From DASWLF01 sp963768765 (GTDB lineage Bacteria > Desulfobacterota > Desulfobaccia > Desulfobaccales > 0-14-0-80-60-11): DNA of 64,000 nucleotides. The notes below the pieces were generated by a model. The model searched no databases, was not told where the DNA came from, and was given only the letters and a program-made list of their open reading frames with translations. Where the stretch lies: contig CAVYJK010000021.1 in assembly GCA_963768765.1 (NCBI GenBank), forward strand, positions 124,001-188,000, given 5' to 3'. The first letter of the stretch is position 1. Each line of letters begins with the position of its first letter. The translations under genes and the position numbers were made by a program. Of the stretch, positions 1 through 8,871 are shown piece by piece.

Positions 1-103
1 GCCAGAAGGAATAGAAGAGAACGGAGAAGACCAGGGCGCCGGCCACGATAGCGATGATGATGAGCGGCAGCGACACGGCTCCCCGGGACCGGCTGGACTT
101 CAT
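1..103 (-). CDS. N-terminus of an unidentified membrane-anchored protein (partial)
   Basis: An ATG at 103 follows a GGAGGGG ribosome binding site at about 113-119. The frame stays open to the window edge and gives 34 residues. A short basic start (MKSSRSRG) leads into a hydrophobic stretch (LPLIIIAIVAGALVFSVLF), so this is an N-terminal membrane anchor or uncleaved signal. It lies downstream of mazG on the same strand, so it may belong to that operon. The family cannot be named from this fragment. Confidence 0.5.
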   Translation of the reverse strand, partial: MKSSRSRGAVSLPLIIIAIVAGALVFSVLFYSFW

Positions 104-214
104 CGCAATTGAACCCCTCCAATCAGGAAATTTATCATCCTTTCCGGGGCTTGGCAAGTTAAAGGCGAGTTAATCGGCGGGGCGGCTCGGGCCGGCCAGG
201 AATAACGGTTGGCC

Positions 215-1021
215 TCAGGTTTTGGCGCGTTTCTCTCTTTTGCAGGCTTCCCAGATGGCGTCCATCTCTTCCAGGGTGGCGGTCTCCGGGGTCTTGCCTT
301 CCTTGGCCAGGGTGCGTTCCACCACGTGGAAGCGCTTGATAAACTTGTAAATCGTGCGGCGCAGGGCCCCCTCGGAATCGATGTTCAGGAAGCGGGCCAC
401 GTTGACCAGGGCAAAGAGGAGGTCGCCCAGTTCCTCTTCCCAGGCCGGGTTGGCTTCCGTCTCCAGGGCGACGCGAAACTCCTGCCATTCCTCCTCCACC
501 TTCTTAAGGGCCCCGTGCACGTGGGGCCAGTCAAAACCCAGGTTCGCCGCCGCCTCCCCCAGGCGCTGGGCCTGCACCAGGGCGGGCAGGGCCGGCGAGA
601 CCCGGCCCAGGGACCCGGCAGGGGACCCCTTGCCTTCCCGGGCCTTGGCCTCCTGCCAGATGCGGGAAAGTTCCTCCTGGCTCTCGGCCGGTTGCCCGGC
701 AAAGACGTGGGGGTGGCGGTGGATCATTTTGGCCGCGATGCCGGCCACCACTTCGGCAAAAGAAAAACAGCCCCGCTCCTGGTAGAGATCGCTCAGGAAC
801 ACCAGGTGCAGCAGCAGGTCCCCCAGTTCCTCCTTGATCTTCCTGGGGTCGCCCAGGTCCAGGGCCTCGATCAACTCGTAGGCTTCTTCCAGGACATAAG
901 TCTTCAAAGTCTCAGGGGTCTGCTTGGCATCCCACGGACACCCGCCCGGGCGGCGCAAGCGGTGGACGATGGCCAGAAACTCGTTCAGCAAAGCGCCGGG
1001 GTCGCGGCGGTGGTCGGTCAT
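215..1021 (-). CDS. mazG: Nucleoside triphosphate pyrophosphohydrolase MazG
   Basis: MazG hydrolyses (d)NTPs to the monophosphate and pyrophosphate in the cytoplasm and is a house-cleaning enzyme. The 268-residue product is near the usual length. It has two tandem all-alpha MazG domains: an N-terminal one with the GGCPWDAKQT entry motif and the EExxE/ExxD pattern (EEAYELIEA, EELGDLLLHLVF), and a C-terminal one with KVEEEWQEF and EEELGDLLFALVN. A Pro/Gly/Ala-rich linker of about 25 residues (around 130-155) separates them. It is about 60 bases downstream of cvpA on the same strand, so co-transcription is likely. The family is clear. Confidence 0.95.
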   Translation of the reverse strand: MTDHRRDPGALLNEFLAIVHRLRRPGGCPWDAKQTPETLKTYVLEEAYELIEALDLGDPRKIKEELGDLLLHLVFLSDLYQERGCFSFAEVVAGIAAKMIHRHPHVFAGQPAESQEELSRIWQEAKAREGKGSPAGSLGRVSPALPALVQAQRLGEAAANLGFDWPHVHGALKKVEEEWQEFRVALETEANPAWEEELGDLLFALVNVARFLNIDSEGALRRTIYKFIKRFHVVERTLAKEGKTPETATLEEMDAIWEACKREKRAKT

Positions 1022-1082
1022 AGATCTGAACTCCTGAGTATAAGCCGGCGACTCAAGGGGCGCGGCAAAATTGTCCTGGCGC

Positions 1083-1688
1083 CTAGGCGGCCCCGTCCCT
1101 GGAGGGCTGGGGGGGCCGGCTACCGTCCGGGGCCTCTGACTCCCCCGGCCAGAACCACTGGGTTTTATGTTTCTCCTCCCCTTTGCGCCACTGCCTGAGG
1201 TAATCGTTGAGACGCTGCTTGAAATCCGGGGGCAGCATTTCCAGAGACTGGCGAGAGAACTGGGTAAGGATGGGGGCGGTGTGGGATTCCTTAAGCAGGC
1301 GGGAGTCCCGGGGCAGGAAGATTCCCAGGAACATCAAGCCGAAGCCCAGCAAGAGGGCGCCCTTGGCCAGGGCGAAGGTCCCGCCCAGCAGGCGGTCGAA
1401 GAAATCCAGGTAGAGGTGATACAGCAGGCGCTGCAGAAAGTGGGCCACCAACCTGGTGAGCCAGTAAACGGCCACCAGTACCACCGCAAAGGCAATCCAG
1501 CGGGCGTGCATCGGATCGTTGATCCAGCGCTCCACCAGGACCGCCAGCCGCAGGTAGGTGTGGGCCGCGACCACCACTCCCCCCACCAGCCCCACCAGGA
1601 CGGCCAGTTCCTGAAACAGGCCCCGGTAATAGCCCCTGAGGGTGATCAACCCCAGGAGGACCAGGATTCCCAGGTCTAATAAATTCAT
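1083..1688 (-). CDS. cvpA: CvpA family inner-membrane protein
   Basis: CvpA-type proteins are small inner-membrane proteins linked in E. coli to colicin V production and envelope stress tolerance; their biochemical role is not settled. Four hydrophobic segments fall in the first 150 residues, with the typical early pattern of a short N-terminus (MNLLDLGILVLLGLITLRG), a YYRGLFQE turn and a second helix. The C-terminal 60 residues are polar (LPPDFKQRLNDYLRQW). I start at the ATG at 1688, which has an AGAGGGG-like site upstream. A TTG 54 bases further out would add residues that do not resemble the family start. The gene pairs with mazG. Confidence 0.88.
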   Translation of the reverse strand: MNLLDLGILVLLGLITLRGYYRGLFQELAVLVGLVGGVVVAAHTYLRLAVLVERWINDPMHARWIAFAVVLVAVYWLTRLVAHFLQRLLYHLYLDFFDRLLGGTFALAKGALLLGFGLMFLGIFLPRDSRLLKESHTAPILTQFSRQSLEMLPPDFKQRLNDYLRQWRKGEEKHKTQWFWPGESEAPDGSRPPQPSRDGAA

Positions 1689-1875
1689 GTGCCCCGCCGT
1701 CCCCTCTGCTCCCAAAACTAGGCCTATCAAAAAAAGGGACAACCGTCAACCCCGGAGACGGAGAGGCCGGCCGCCGCCTTTGATCCGTCGGCGGCGAAAT
1801 GGCATCCCGGCAACAATTAAAGATTAACTAGGGCAAATGAGCCGCGGCACGGTTAGCCGGGGGGCGGCGGCTCCA

Positions 1876-2841
1876 TCAGGCAGGAAGGCGACTCTCCTTG
1901 GCTTCCGCCGCCAGCCGGGCCTCAAGAACCGGCCAGTCTGCCCTCTCCAGACTGTACTTGCTGCAGATGGCCGCGTGGCGACCGGCGGTGTTGCCGAAGT
2001 TGGGGTCGCCGTATTTACGGCGGATGATATCTTCCACGTACTCTCCCAGGGCCCTGATGAACCGGGCCTCATCGGTGAGGCCCCGGGCCGCCGCGGCCCT
2101 CAGGGCCCTTTTCAGCCCCAGGGGACCGGCCTGGTTGCCCACATCGGCCATCATCACCAGGGCCCGCCGGGCGATGCGGCCGCCCGGCTGGAAGCCTTCC
2201 GGATAGATCGCCAAGCCCTCCCGGAGCAGGGCGGCCAGTTGCCGCCGGGCCAGGGAGCGCTGCACCCGCTGAAATTCCAGGTCCCGGCCTGCCAGCCAGA
2301 AGCGCAGGGGCCAGGGGTCCAGCCACAAGGCCAGGTTCTTGCCCCGGCCCCGGGTTTTGGCCAGCAGGTTCTGAGCCGTCCCGGGGTCGCCATCGCCAAA
2401 AATATCGATGAATTTCGCCCCGTTGGCGCCATTTAAGGCCTGCAGCAGCGTCTGCAGGCTGCCGGGCCCCTGGGCCCACTGCAGGACCCCGAAGGACAGG
2501 CCTTCGCCGTCCCCGTTGAGAAGCAGGGCGTCGAAGGCCCCCCATTCGCCCGCGGCCACCGCGGCCACCACGTCGTCCAGGGCATCATAGACCTGCCGGC
2601 CTCCATATAAGACCCGGTCCAGGTATTCCGGGGTGAAGCGGACCAGGGGCAACAGCCGGGCCCGGGTGCGGGGCCCCACCACCCCGTCGGGGTTGAGGTC
2701 CTGGGCCCTTTGAAACCGCCGCACCGCCGCCGCGGTGTCGGGACCGAACCCCGATTCGGCGCCCCGGAAATATCCCAGTTCCCGCAGACGGGACTGCACC
2801 AGCTCCACGGCCGGCCCCGCGTCTCCCGGTTTAATCAGCAT
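1876..2841 (-). CDS. Phage-type endolysin: peptidoglycan-binding domain plus lysozyme-like domain
   Basis: This is the last gene of the particle cluster and probably the lysis enzyme. Residues about 1-70 form a PG_binding_1 domain (KPGDAGPAVELVQSRLRELG then FGPDTAAAVRRFQ and DGVVGPRTRARL). The remaining 250 residues look like an alpha-helical muramidase or chitosanase-like fold, with a GDGEGLSFGVLQWAQ segment resembling the active-site loop of such enzymes. The exact hydrolase family is not certain. No signal peptide is visible, so release would need a holin, which fits the two small membrane proteins just upstream. The 321-residue frame is intact. Confidence 0.75.
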   Translation of the reverse strand: MLIKPGDAGPAVELVQSRLRELGYFRGAESGFGPDTAAAVRRFQRAQDLNPDGVVGPRTRARLLPLVRFTPEYLDRVLYGGRQVYDALDDVVAAVAAGEWGAFDALLLNGDGEGLSFGVLQWAQGPGSLQTLLQALNGANGAKFIDIFGDGDPGTAQNLLAKTRGRGKNLALWLDPWPLRFWLAGRDLEFQRVQRSLARRQLAALLREGLAIYPEGFQPGGRIARRALVMMADVGNQAGPLGLKRALRAAAARGLTDEARFIRALGEYVEDIIRRKYGDPNFGNTAGRHAAICSKYSLERADWPVLEARLAAEAKESRLPA

Positions 2842-2879
2842 TTTTCTCTAAATATGCGCCAAGTATCGGATAGGCAATA

Positions 2880-2984
2880 TTATACATAACGGCAGAATCT
2901 GTTTCCCTCCCCCTTGAGGGGGAGCAGGGCCTGGCAGGCCACGTGGTGGCGGTTGACCAGCCAGTCCGCCCGGTCCTCCGTCAT
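2880..2984 (-). CDS. Possible 34-residue protein coupled to the upstream small gene
   Basis: The ATG at 2984 overlaps the TGA of the preceding gene in the arrangement ATGA, typical of translational coupling. The frame encodes 34 residues beginning MTEDRADWLVNRHHVACQ and ends at TAA. It lies between the holin/spanin-like gene and the endolysin. Its 3' half overlaps a CCTCCCCCTTGAGGGGGAG palindrome related to the dispersed repeats of this window, which weakens the case. No family was recognised. Confidence 0.35.
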   Translation of the reverse strand: MTEDRADWLVNRHHVACQALLPLKGEGNRFCRYV

Positions 2985-3244
2985 CGCACCACCCTGCCCC
3001 GGAAGTCGTGCTCGTGGTAGTTGAGGGCTTCCCAGAGGCCTTGGTGCTCCACTTCGTGCTCAAACCGGGAGACGAAGCGCTCCGGGAGTTCCTCCCGGCA
3101 GGCGCAAAAGTGCTGGGAGAGTTCATCCAGCTTTTTCTCCAGGCGCACCAGCATGCGCCACAGCAACAGGGCGCTGACCCCGGCAAAGAGGCCCAGCAGC
3201 GTTACCAGGGCCCCCACGTGCTCTCCCAAGTCCTGGTAGTTCAT
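2981..3244 (-). CDS. Small membrane protein with coiled-coil tail, candidate holin or spanin
   Basis: The product is 87 residues from the ATG at 3244. After about 10 polar residues there is one hydrophobic segment (VGALVTLLGLFAGVSALLLW), then a charged helix that reads as coiled coil (MLVRLEKKLDELSQHF), and an acidic/basic tail. One membrane helix plus coiled coil, next to a second small membrane protein and an endolysin, fits a lysis cassette. I could not assign a named holin or spanin family. A longer GTG/TTG start up to 3319 is possible but its extra residues are low complexity. Confidence 0.55.
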   Translation of the reverse strand: MNYQDLGEHVGALVTLLGLFAGVSALLLWRMLVRLEKKLDELSQHFCACREELPERFVSRFEHEVEHQGLWEALNYHEHDFRGRVVR

Positions 3245-3368
3245 AGAAGGTTCTTTCCCCGAAATCTGCATCCCTGGGGGCGGTTGGCGCACCGCCCTTC
3301 GCCTTTCGCCATCCTCCACCGGGTCCCCCCCCCAAACCTGATTGGTGGGGGGAGCCTAGGTGCGGGCC

Positions 3369-3533
3369 TCACATCTTGGTTACGCCGGACCGCAAAGCCG
3401 CCAGGCCCAGGGAACCCAGCAGCCCCGCGATGATTTCGTACTGCTCCCGGTCCAGCCACCCCATGGCCAGGGCAAAGCTGGCCAGGCCCAGGACCGCGGC
3501 CGTGATATAGGTCTTCTTGCCATCCAGGTTCAT
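3369..3533 (-). CDS. 54-residue phage-type small membrane protein, holin-like
   Basis: The product starts MNLDGKKTYITAAVLGLASF, a pattern common in short phage and prophage membrane proteins encoded near the lysin. Two hydrophobic stretches (TAAVLGLASFALAMGW and IIAGLLGSLGLAALR) flank a charged turn (LDREQYE). Its ATG at 3533 overlaps the TGA of the upstream tail gene by one base (TGATG), so translation is probably coupled. A holin function is inferred from size, topology and position; no catalytic motif is expected. Confidence 0.6.
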   Translation of the reverse strand: MNLDGKKTYITAAVLGLASFALAMGWLDREQYEIIAGLLGSLGLAALRSGVTKM

Positions 3534-4588
3534 CACTCCCTCCAACCGGTGATCTTCACCGTTTGATTGGCGGTGTTGTCGTTGTTCACGTAGAGCCGGT
3601 TGCCTTCCAGGACCCGGCAGCTAAAAGGGACAGCCCCCCGCACCCCCAGGAACACGAGGTCCGGCGGGGTGCCGTGCAGGAGTAGGGCCGGGGTGGTGCC
3701 GTCATAGGAAAGGGCCAGCTTCAGGTCGTAGCCCGCCACGGCCAGGGCATAACCCGAAAGCTCCCGGGCCGTGGGCGGCGCCACCAGCCCCAGATCCATG
3801 AGGGTGTAGCCGGCCACGGCGCCGGAGTACAACTGCACGGGGGTGCGGTAGGTGGTAAGGCCGCCCTCCTGATAAAAAGGCGCCAGATTGGCGTCCCCAC
3901 CGTTGAATACCATGCCCAGGTAGCGGAAATTGGTGGCGGGCAGAACCATGAACCAATCGCCCTGGCTCAGGCTCAGGGCGCTGCCGTCGTAAGTGATGGT
4001 GCCGCCGGTGCCGCCGTCGTCGTTATTGGCGGTGACGCCCCGGGCCAGCCCCTGGGAGGGGCCGCTGAGGATCAGGATTTTGCCGCCAGCCAATTCGTCG
4101 ACCCCGAACCCGTAGCCGATGCCAGCCGAGTTGGCGTTGTTCCTCAGGCTGACCACCTGGCCGGCCTGGGTCCCCACCCGCATCACCGGCATGGCCTTCA
4201 GGGAAAAGGTGCTGTCACCGGAGCCCGCCAGGGCGTACACGCAGTACCACTGGTTGGCCTGCTCCGTGCCCCAGAGGCTGCCGCTGGCCGCCAGGTCCAG
4301 GATGGCCGGCGCGGCGTTCTCCCGGTAGCGACCGTCGGTTAGCTCCCCGTCCACCCACTGGCCCCGGTGCAAAGGCGACGGGAAGCCGCACAGCAGCACC
4401 CGGGCCTGGCACTCCGGGGTGGCGTTGACCCGCACCTTGGCCGCATCCACGTATTCCAGGGAGGGGCCGTTAGTCAGCTCGAACCCCTCCAGCACCGCCT
4501 GCTCGATGGTTGCAAAATCGCTCTTCAAAATAACCTGGCGGCCGGTGCCGCTGCCCCATTTGCTTTGCGGAAGCTGAATCAGCCCCAT
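3533..4588 (-). CDS. Phage-like tail or particle surface protein, family unknown
   Basis: The 351-residue protein has no membrane segment and is rich in Gly, Ala, Ser, Thr, Asn and aromatics in a beta-strand style (for example GGTGGTITYDGSALSLSQGD). That is typical of tail fibres, decoration or receptor-binding proteins. It follows the large tail-tip gene and precedes the lysis genes, the usual place for fibre or distal tail proteins. The ATG at 4588 is preceded by AAGGAGAG. I did not recognise a named domain. Confidence 0.55.
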   Translation of the reverse strand: MGLIQLPQSKWGSGTGRQVILKSDFATIEQAVLEGFELTNGPSLEYVDAAKVRVNATPECQARVLLCGFPSPLHRGQWVDGELTDGRYRENAAPAILDLAASGSLWGTEQANQWYCVYALAGSGDSTFSLKAMPVMRVGTQAGQVVSLRNNANSAGIGYGFGVDELAGGKILILSGPSQGLARGVTANNDDGGTGGTITYDGSALSLSQGDWFMVLPATNFRYLGMVFNGGDANLAPFYQEGGLTTYRTPVQLYSGAVAGYTLMDLGLVAPPTARELSGYALAVAGYDLKLALSYDGTTPALLLHGTPPDLVFLGVRGAVPFSCRVLEGNRLYVNNDNTANQTVKITGWRE

Positions 4589-4606
4589 GTTTCTCTCCTT
4601 GTGATT

Positions 4607-4668
4607 CTCGGTGCCCTCTGGGTCTCTGGGGTAAATTTTTTCACCACAGAGTCACAGAGAGCACGGAG
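4607..4668. repeat. Imperfect inverted repeat with CACCACAGAG half-site
   Basis: The left arm CTCGGTGCCCTCTGGGTCTC and the right arm containing CACCACAGAGTCACAGAG are imperfect reverse complements around an A/T-rich loop. The right arm resembles a CCACAGAG-type sequence that I recall as dispersed in many bacterial genomes. It sits between two tail genes and ends exactly where the next stop codon begins. Confidence 0.5.
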
Positions 4669-7600
4669 TTAGCCGACATAAGCCCGGTAATCCCAGTTGA
4701 CGTCGTAAGGGCTGGCCTGGTCGATGGCCCAGGCTTCATAAGGGCCGCCCGCCGCGTCCACGGCCCAGGAGCAGGCCGCGTCCAGGGGCCGGCGCAGGCT
4801 CAGGCGCACCGAGCGCCTTCCCAAGTCCAGGTCCTTGCCGAACACGGTGAATTCCGCCTGGTCCAGGCCGTGAAAGTCCGAGGATACCGCCACCGTATCT
4901 CCCAGTTCCAGGCGCGCCCCTTCCAGCCAGGTCTCCACCTCGGCGCCCTCCCAGGGGGGGGCCAGGCGCTGGAGCAGCCGGGAAGCCAAAGTTTCAGCCA
5001 TCTCCGGGTCCTCCAGGGTCACGGGGCCGCCGTAACGGAAATCCAGGTCCAGGGCCTGCTCGCCCCAGTCGCCGATGGCCGCCTCATCCCGGGCCTCGGC
5101 GTACTTGCTGTTGTCCCGGTCGTAGTCGGCAAAGCGCACCCGTACCAGGTTTTTCAAGCCGGCCTGCTCGTAAGTCGCGGTGAGGGAGCGCAGTTGGGCA
5201 GGGGCCAGCACCACCAGGTTGTCGAAGACGATGAAATCCAGCAGCTTCTGCCACCAGAGCCAGTCCCCGTGGGCCTTGCCGTACTCCAGGGCGGCGGCCA
5301 GCATCAGCACCACTCCTTCCAGGGTGCCCATCTGGCGCAGGGCGAGGTAGTAGGGAGCGTAGTCCCACTGGTCCGCGGCCTCGCTGTAGCTAAAGGGGAT
5401 GAGGTCGGCGTTCAGCACGTTGGGCTTGTCGTCCCCGGCCCGGGAAAAGATCCAGGAGGCGAGGGCGGCAAAATGGTCCCGGTCCTGGGCACTGCAGGCA
5501 AAAGGATAAGACTGGCCCGGGGCGCCGTTCACCGCCAGCCCGAAGAGCCTGAGGACCAGGGCGTTCAGCCAGGCGTGGTGATAGTCGCTTTTGTAGCCCC
5601 CGAAATCCGGGTCCCAGCGGTTTGCCCGCAGGTCGTCCAGGATACGCCGGGCCCAGGCCGCCGCGGTCTCGTCGCCGTGGCGCAGGTAGATGTGGAGGCA
5701 GCCCAGGGCGACGGCCGCGGCCGCGCCGGGATCGTAAGGGCCATAGGTGAAGCCGAATTCCGAAAAGCCGGCCGGGAACTTCCAGCCGCTGCCGTCCGGG
5801 GCCCCGTGGGCGTCGATCCAGGTGAGCCAGTTTTGCAGAACCTCCCAGGCCCCGACGTCGCGGGTGACGTAGAAATACTCCGCCAGGCGCTGGAAGGCCC
5901 AGAACTGGCCCAGGGGGCCGCCCACTTCGGGGTAGGCGGAACCGTTGAGCTGGCCCTGAATGATCAGCCAGTTGTCCTGGAGTTCGGCGCCGCTCAAGGC
6001 CCGGCGGTGGGCGCGCAGCAGGTCCACGCTGCCCTTGAGGAAATTCTCCGCCCCTCCGGCAGCCCGGCCCACGGTGAAGCTCACAGAACTGTCCAAACTG
6101 CCGGAGCGGGCCGCGGCGCAGTACCCCAGGACGCCGTCCACGCAAAAGGTAACCTGGCCGTCCCGGTCGAAGGACGCACCCAGATAATGGTAAGCCGCGG
6201 GGTCCAGGGTCAGGGGCGGGTCGGGAATGAGGATGGAGGAGCCGCTGGAGTCCGCTACGCAGGCCCGGACTGCGCCCGCCTCCCCCAGGAACAGTTCGTA
6301 GCCGGGCCCGCCGCCGGCCATTTTGCTGATTATCCGGGCCCCGGCGGCCAGCTCCCCGGGCTTGAGGACCACCTCGAAGGTGAAATCCTCCGTCCCCACA
6401 TTGAACTCCGGGCTGTCCTGGGTCAGGTAATGGCCGCCGTCCAGGTCCACGGCGGTTTCTCCCGGTTGGCAGATGCCGCCCACGTAAAGGGGGCTGCCGC
6501 CGCCCTGAAAGGTCAAGGTGTGGCCCGGCGCCGCAGCGTCGCTCAAGGCCCCGTTGAAGTGCCAGAAACCCAGGACCTGGCCGAAGTCCCGGCGGCGGCG
6601 CCACCAGGAGAAGCGGGTGAAGTCCTCTTCGCCGCACAGGGCGATGTTCTCCACGTCGTTGCGGGTGTGGACGGGCATGACGGGCCCTTTCACGCCGCCG
6701 TAGCGCCGCTGAAATTCCTCCTGGGCGTCCCGGTGTAACTTGAGGTAGTTTTGCGCCAGGTTGAGGGCCCCCACCAGGTAGGGCGCCAACGGCTGGGCAT
6801 AGTGCACCAGGGTGGGCCCCCGCCAGGGGTTCTGGCCGTAAGGGGTGAGCGAGATGGCCAGCCGCGGGGCGTACGGATACGGGTCCTGGGCTTCCAGGTT
6901 CAGGCTCACTTCATCCAGCCACCACTCGTGCTCGGGGAGGCCCTGCTGCTCCATCTTGAACTCCAACACCCGAAGGCGCTGGGCTCCGGCAAAGGTCCGG
7001 TGCTCATCCAACTTGAGGTCGGTTACGTAAAAGGCGCCGTTGCTGGGAGGCGAGTTGGGGATGCCCAGATCCACCGCCTGGATGGGGTGGGTGAGGGGCT
7101 GGGACCCCGACTCCAGCAGCAGGTCGGAAAAATTCACCGCCACCCGCTGCCAGGCGTCCGGCTGCAGGGTCACGTCCCCATAGAAGTAGCTGCCCCGGGC
7201 GTCTTTCACCTTGACCCGCAGGCTCAAGGTGCTTACCCCGGGAACCACCGGCTGGATGAGGAAATTGAGGTTGGTGCGGCCCGCGGAGTTGCAGCTTCCG
7301 GGGTCGATGCCGGCCCAGACCCCGAAGGCGGTGACATAAGGCGACAGGTCCCAGGTGACGTGGCGCTGGGTGTAATAAGTGTCGCCAAACAGGACCTCGG
7401 TTTCCTCCCGGAGACCGATGGTGATGTCGCTAACGTCCTGCTGGGTGCTGGAGTACCAGGCTCCCCACATGGCCGTGACCCGGTCGCAGTCTTCGATGAG
7501 GTTGTCCCGACGCCAGAACTGGCTGAAGGGCACTTCGAAGCTGGCGGCTTCGGGAAACCGGTCCGGCAGGGCGTGAAGGTAGGTATGCTCCGGCCCCCAG

Positions 7601-8817
7601 GGGTCGGCGGACTCCGGGGCGGAGTCGTTCAAGCTCACCAGCAGGCGCCGGGGGTGCACCGCGGGCTCGCCGCCCCAGAAGCTCCAATAGTCCCCGGCCA
7701 CCAGGTCGGTGCCCTCCCCGCTCTCCCAGTAGACCTCCAGTCCGTCCCCCAGGGCCACGGGGTGGTCGCGGTCGCCGCTGACCAGCCCCTCGGCCTCCCA
7801 GGTGAGCCCGCCGTCCCGGGACCAGCGAAAGGTGGCCGTCCCCACTTCGCCGCTGACTTCCATCTCCACCACAAAACGGCGTTTCTCCTGGCGGGTGTAA
7901 TCCCCCTGGAGCACCAGGGTGGCGCTGCCGCCCCCCACCTTGGTAAGGTTGTGAATCCTCCGGGTGTCGCCTTGGCCCCACAGCCTGAAGCTAACCCGGT
8001 CCACGGCCGCAAACGGGGGCTGTGCCAGCGACCAATCCAGGCCGTAGCCGAACCAGGCCGCGTCCCGGGTGGTGGGGAGCTCAGAGCGCACGTGGAGGGC
8101 CCGGCCGGCGCCCCCCGGAACCGGCTCGCTCTGAAAGACCTCAAAGGCCTCCACCCCGCACGTGGCGCCGCGATAAATCAGGTGGGGACCCCGGTCCCAC
8201 AACTGCCGCTCAAAGGAATCGTGCATCAAGGGAGGCGTGCGGGACTCTTCCCGGACCTGGAAGGCGTCCCAGAGGAACCGGATCAGCGGTCCATAGTCCC
8301 GGCCCCGCTCTTCCCCGGCAAAATGGAGGAAAACCATCAGGTCCAGGATGCGGTCCACGGCAAAATCATAGGTGTAGTCGTCCCGGGAGCGGTAGGCCCG
8401 GCGGATGCAGGGGTAGTTGTTCAGGGGCTCATACTTGGCCGCCTGCTCCCCGGTAAGATAGATGTAGTAAAGCTGCACCGGGGTCCCCGGGGGGAGCGCC
8501 GTTCCCAGGGTAACGATGGTCTCGGCCCCCTGGTTGACAAAGGAGCCGCCCTGGTAGTAGTTGGTCAGGTCGCCGCTTATGGGATCGGCCCAGAAGCCGG
8601 CCCAGGGGAACACGGTGTCGGTGGACCACACGCCCCGGATAAAGTAGACCTGCCCGCCTCCCGGGTTCGGTGCGGCAATGGTCACCCGGCCATCGGTTAA
8701 GACCTGGGCCCCGGCATTCTGCCAGTTGCCGGCCACCGCCTCCTGCAGCGGGGTGCCCCCCATATTGTCGAAGGTCCAATTAAACTGCGAGGCTCGGGCC
8801 CATTCAATACGTGCCAT
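4669..8817 (-). CDS. 1382-residue mosaic tail-tip protein with LamG-like domain and helical toroid-like region
   Basis: This is the largest protein of the cluster. From the N-terminus it has: a beta-rich region (1-130); a mixed region; a module at about 292-382 shared with the next upstream gene (see findings); a second beta-rich region (about 400-700); a LamG/concanavalin-like domain at about 750-950 (DFTFEVVLKPGE, ISKMAGGGPGYELFLGEAG, GASFDRDGQVTFCVDG); a helical region at about 960-1200 with repeated aromatic helices resembling an alpha/alpha toroid; and a C-terminal tail-tip segment (LELGDTVAVSSDFHGLDQ). The likely role is the adhesive tail tip that contacts host surface glycans, inferred from domains and gene position. 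The ATG is at 8817. Confidence 0.65.
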   Translation of the reverse strand: MARIEWARASQFNWTFDNMGGTPLQEAVAGNWQNAGAQVLTDGRVTIAAPNPGGGQVYFIRGVWSTDTVFPWAGFWADPISGDLTNYYQGGSFVNQGAETIVTLGTALPPGTPVQLYYIYLTGEQAAKYEPLNNYPCIRRAYRSRDDYTYDFAVDRILDLMVFLHFAGEERGRDYGPLIRFLWDAFQVREESRTPPLMHDSFERQLWDRGPHLIYRGATCGVEAFEVFQSEPVPGGAGRALHVRSELPTTRDAAWFGYGLDWSLAQPPFAAVDRVSFRLWGQGDTRRIHNLTKVGGGSATLVLQGDYTRQEKRRFVVEMEVSGEVGTATFRWSRDGGLTWEAEGLVSGDRDHPVALGDGLEVYWESGEGTDLVAGDYWSFWGGEPAVHPRRLLVSLNDSAPESADPWGPEHTYLHALPDRFPEAASFEVPFSQFWRRDNLIEDCDRVTAMWGAWYSSTQQDVSDITIGLREETEVLFGDTYYTQRHVTWDLSPYVTAFGVWAGIDPGSCNSAGRTNLNFLIQPVVPGVSTLSLRVKVKDARGSYFYGDVTLQPDAWQRVAVNFSDLLLESGSQPLTHPIQAVDLGIPNSPPSNGAFYVTDLKLDEHRTFAGAQRLRVLEFKMEQQGLPEHEWWLDEVSLNLEAQDPYPYAPRLAISLTPYGQNPWRGPTLVHYAQPLAPYLVGALNLAQNYLKLHRDAQEEFQRRYGGVKGPVMPVHTRNDVENIALCGEEDFTRFSWWRRRRDFGQVLGFWHFNGALSDAAAPGHTLTFQGGGSPLYVGGICQPGETAVDLDGGHYLTQDSPEFNVGTEDFTFEVVLKPGELAAGARIISKMAGGGPGYELFLGEAGAVRACVADSSGSSILIPDPPLTLDPAAYHYLGASFDRDGQVTFCVDGVLGYCAAARSGSLDSSVSFTVGRAAGGAENFLKGSVDLLRAHRRALSGAELQDNWLIIQGQLNGSAYPEVGGPLGQFWAFQRLAEYFYVTRDVGAWEVLQNWLTWIDAHGAPDGSGWKFPAGFSEFGFTYGPYDPGAAAAVALGCLHIYLRHGDETAAAWARRILDDLRANRWDPDFGGYKSDYHHAWLNALVLRLFGLAVNGAPGQSYPFACSAQDRDHFAALASWIFSRAGDDKPNVLNADLIPFSYSEAADQWDYAPYYLALRQMGTLEGVVLMLAAALEYGKAHGDWLWWQKLLDFIVFDNLVVLAPAQLRSLTATYEQAGLKNLVRVRFADYDRDNSKYAEARDEAAIGDWGEQALDLDFRYGGPVTLEDPEMAETLASRLLQRLAPPWEGAEVETWLEGARLELGDTVAVSSDFHGLDQAEFTVFGKDLDLGRRSVRLSLRRPLDAACSWAVDAAGGPYEAWAIDQASPYDVNWDYRAYVG

Positions 8818-8871
8818 GTCAGTGCTCGTGTTTGGTCTTTAGTTTTTGCGTTTTGGTTTACCGGCGCGATT

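Noticed and set aside
4870..8700. Long plus-strand open frames of about 620 and 650 codons opposite the giant tail-tip gene
   Set aside because: They are antisense to a well-supported gene, rich in Gly, Pro, Arg, Val and Gln without any recognisable domain, and lack ribosome sites. They result from high GC at third codon positions.
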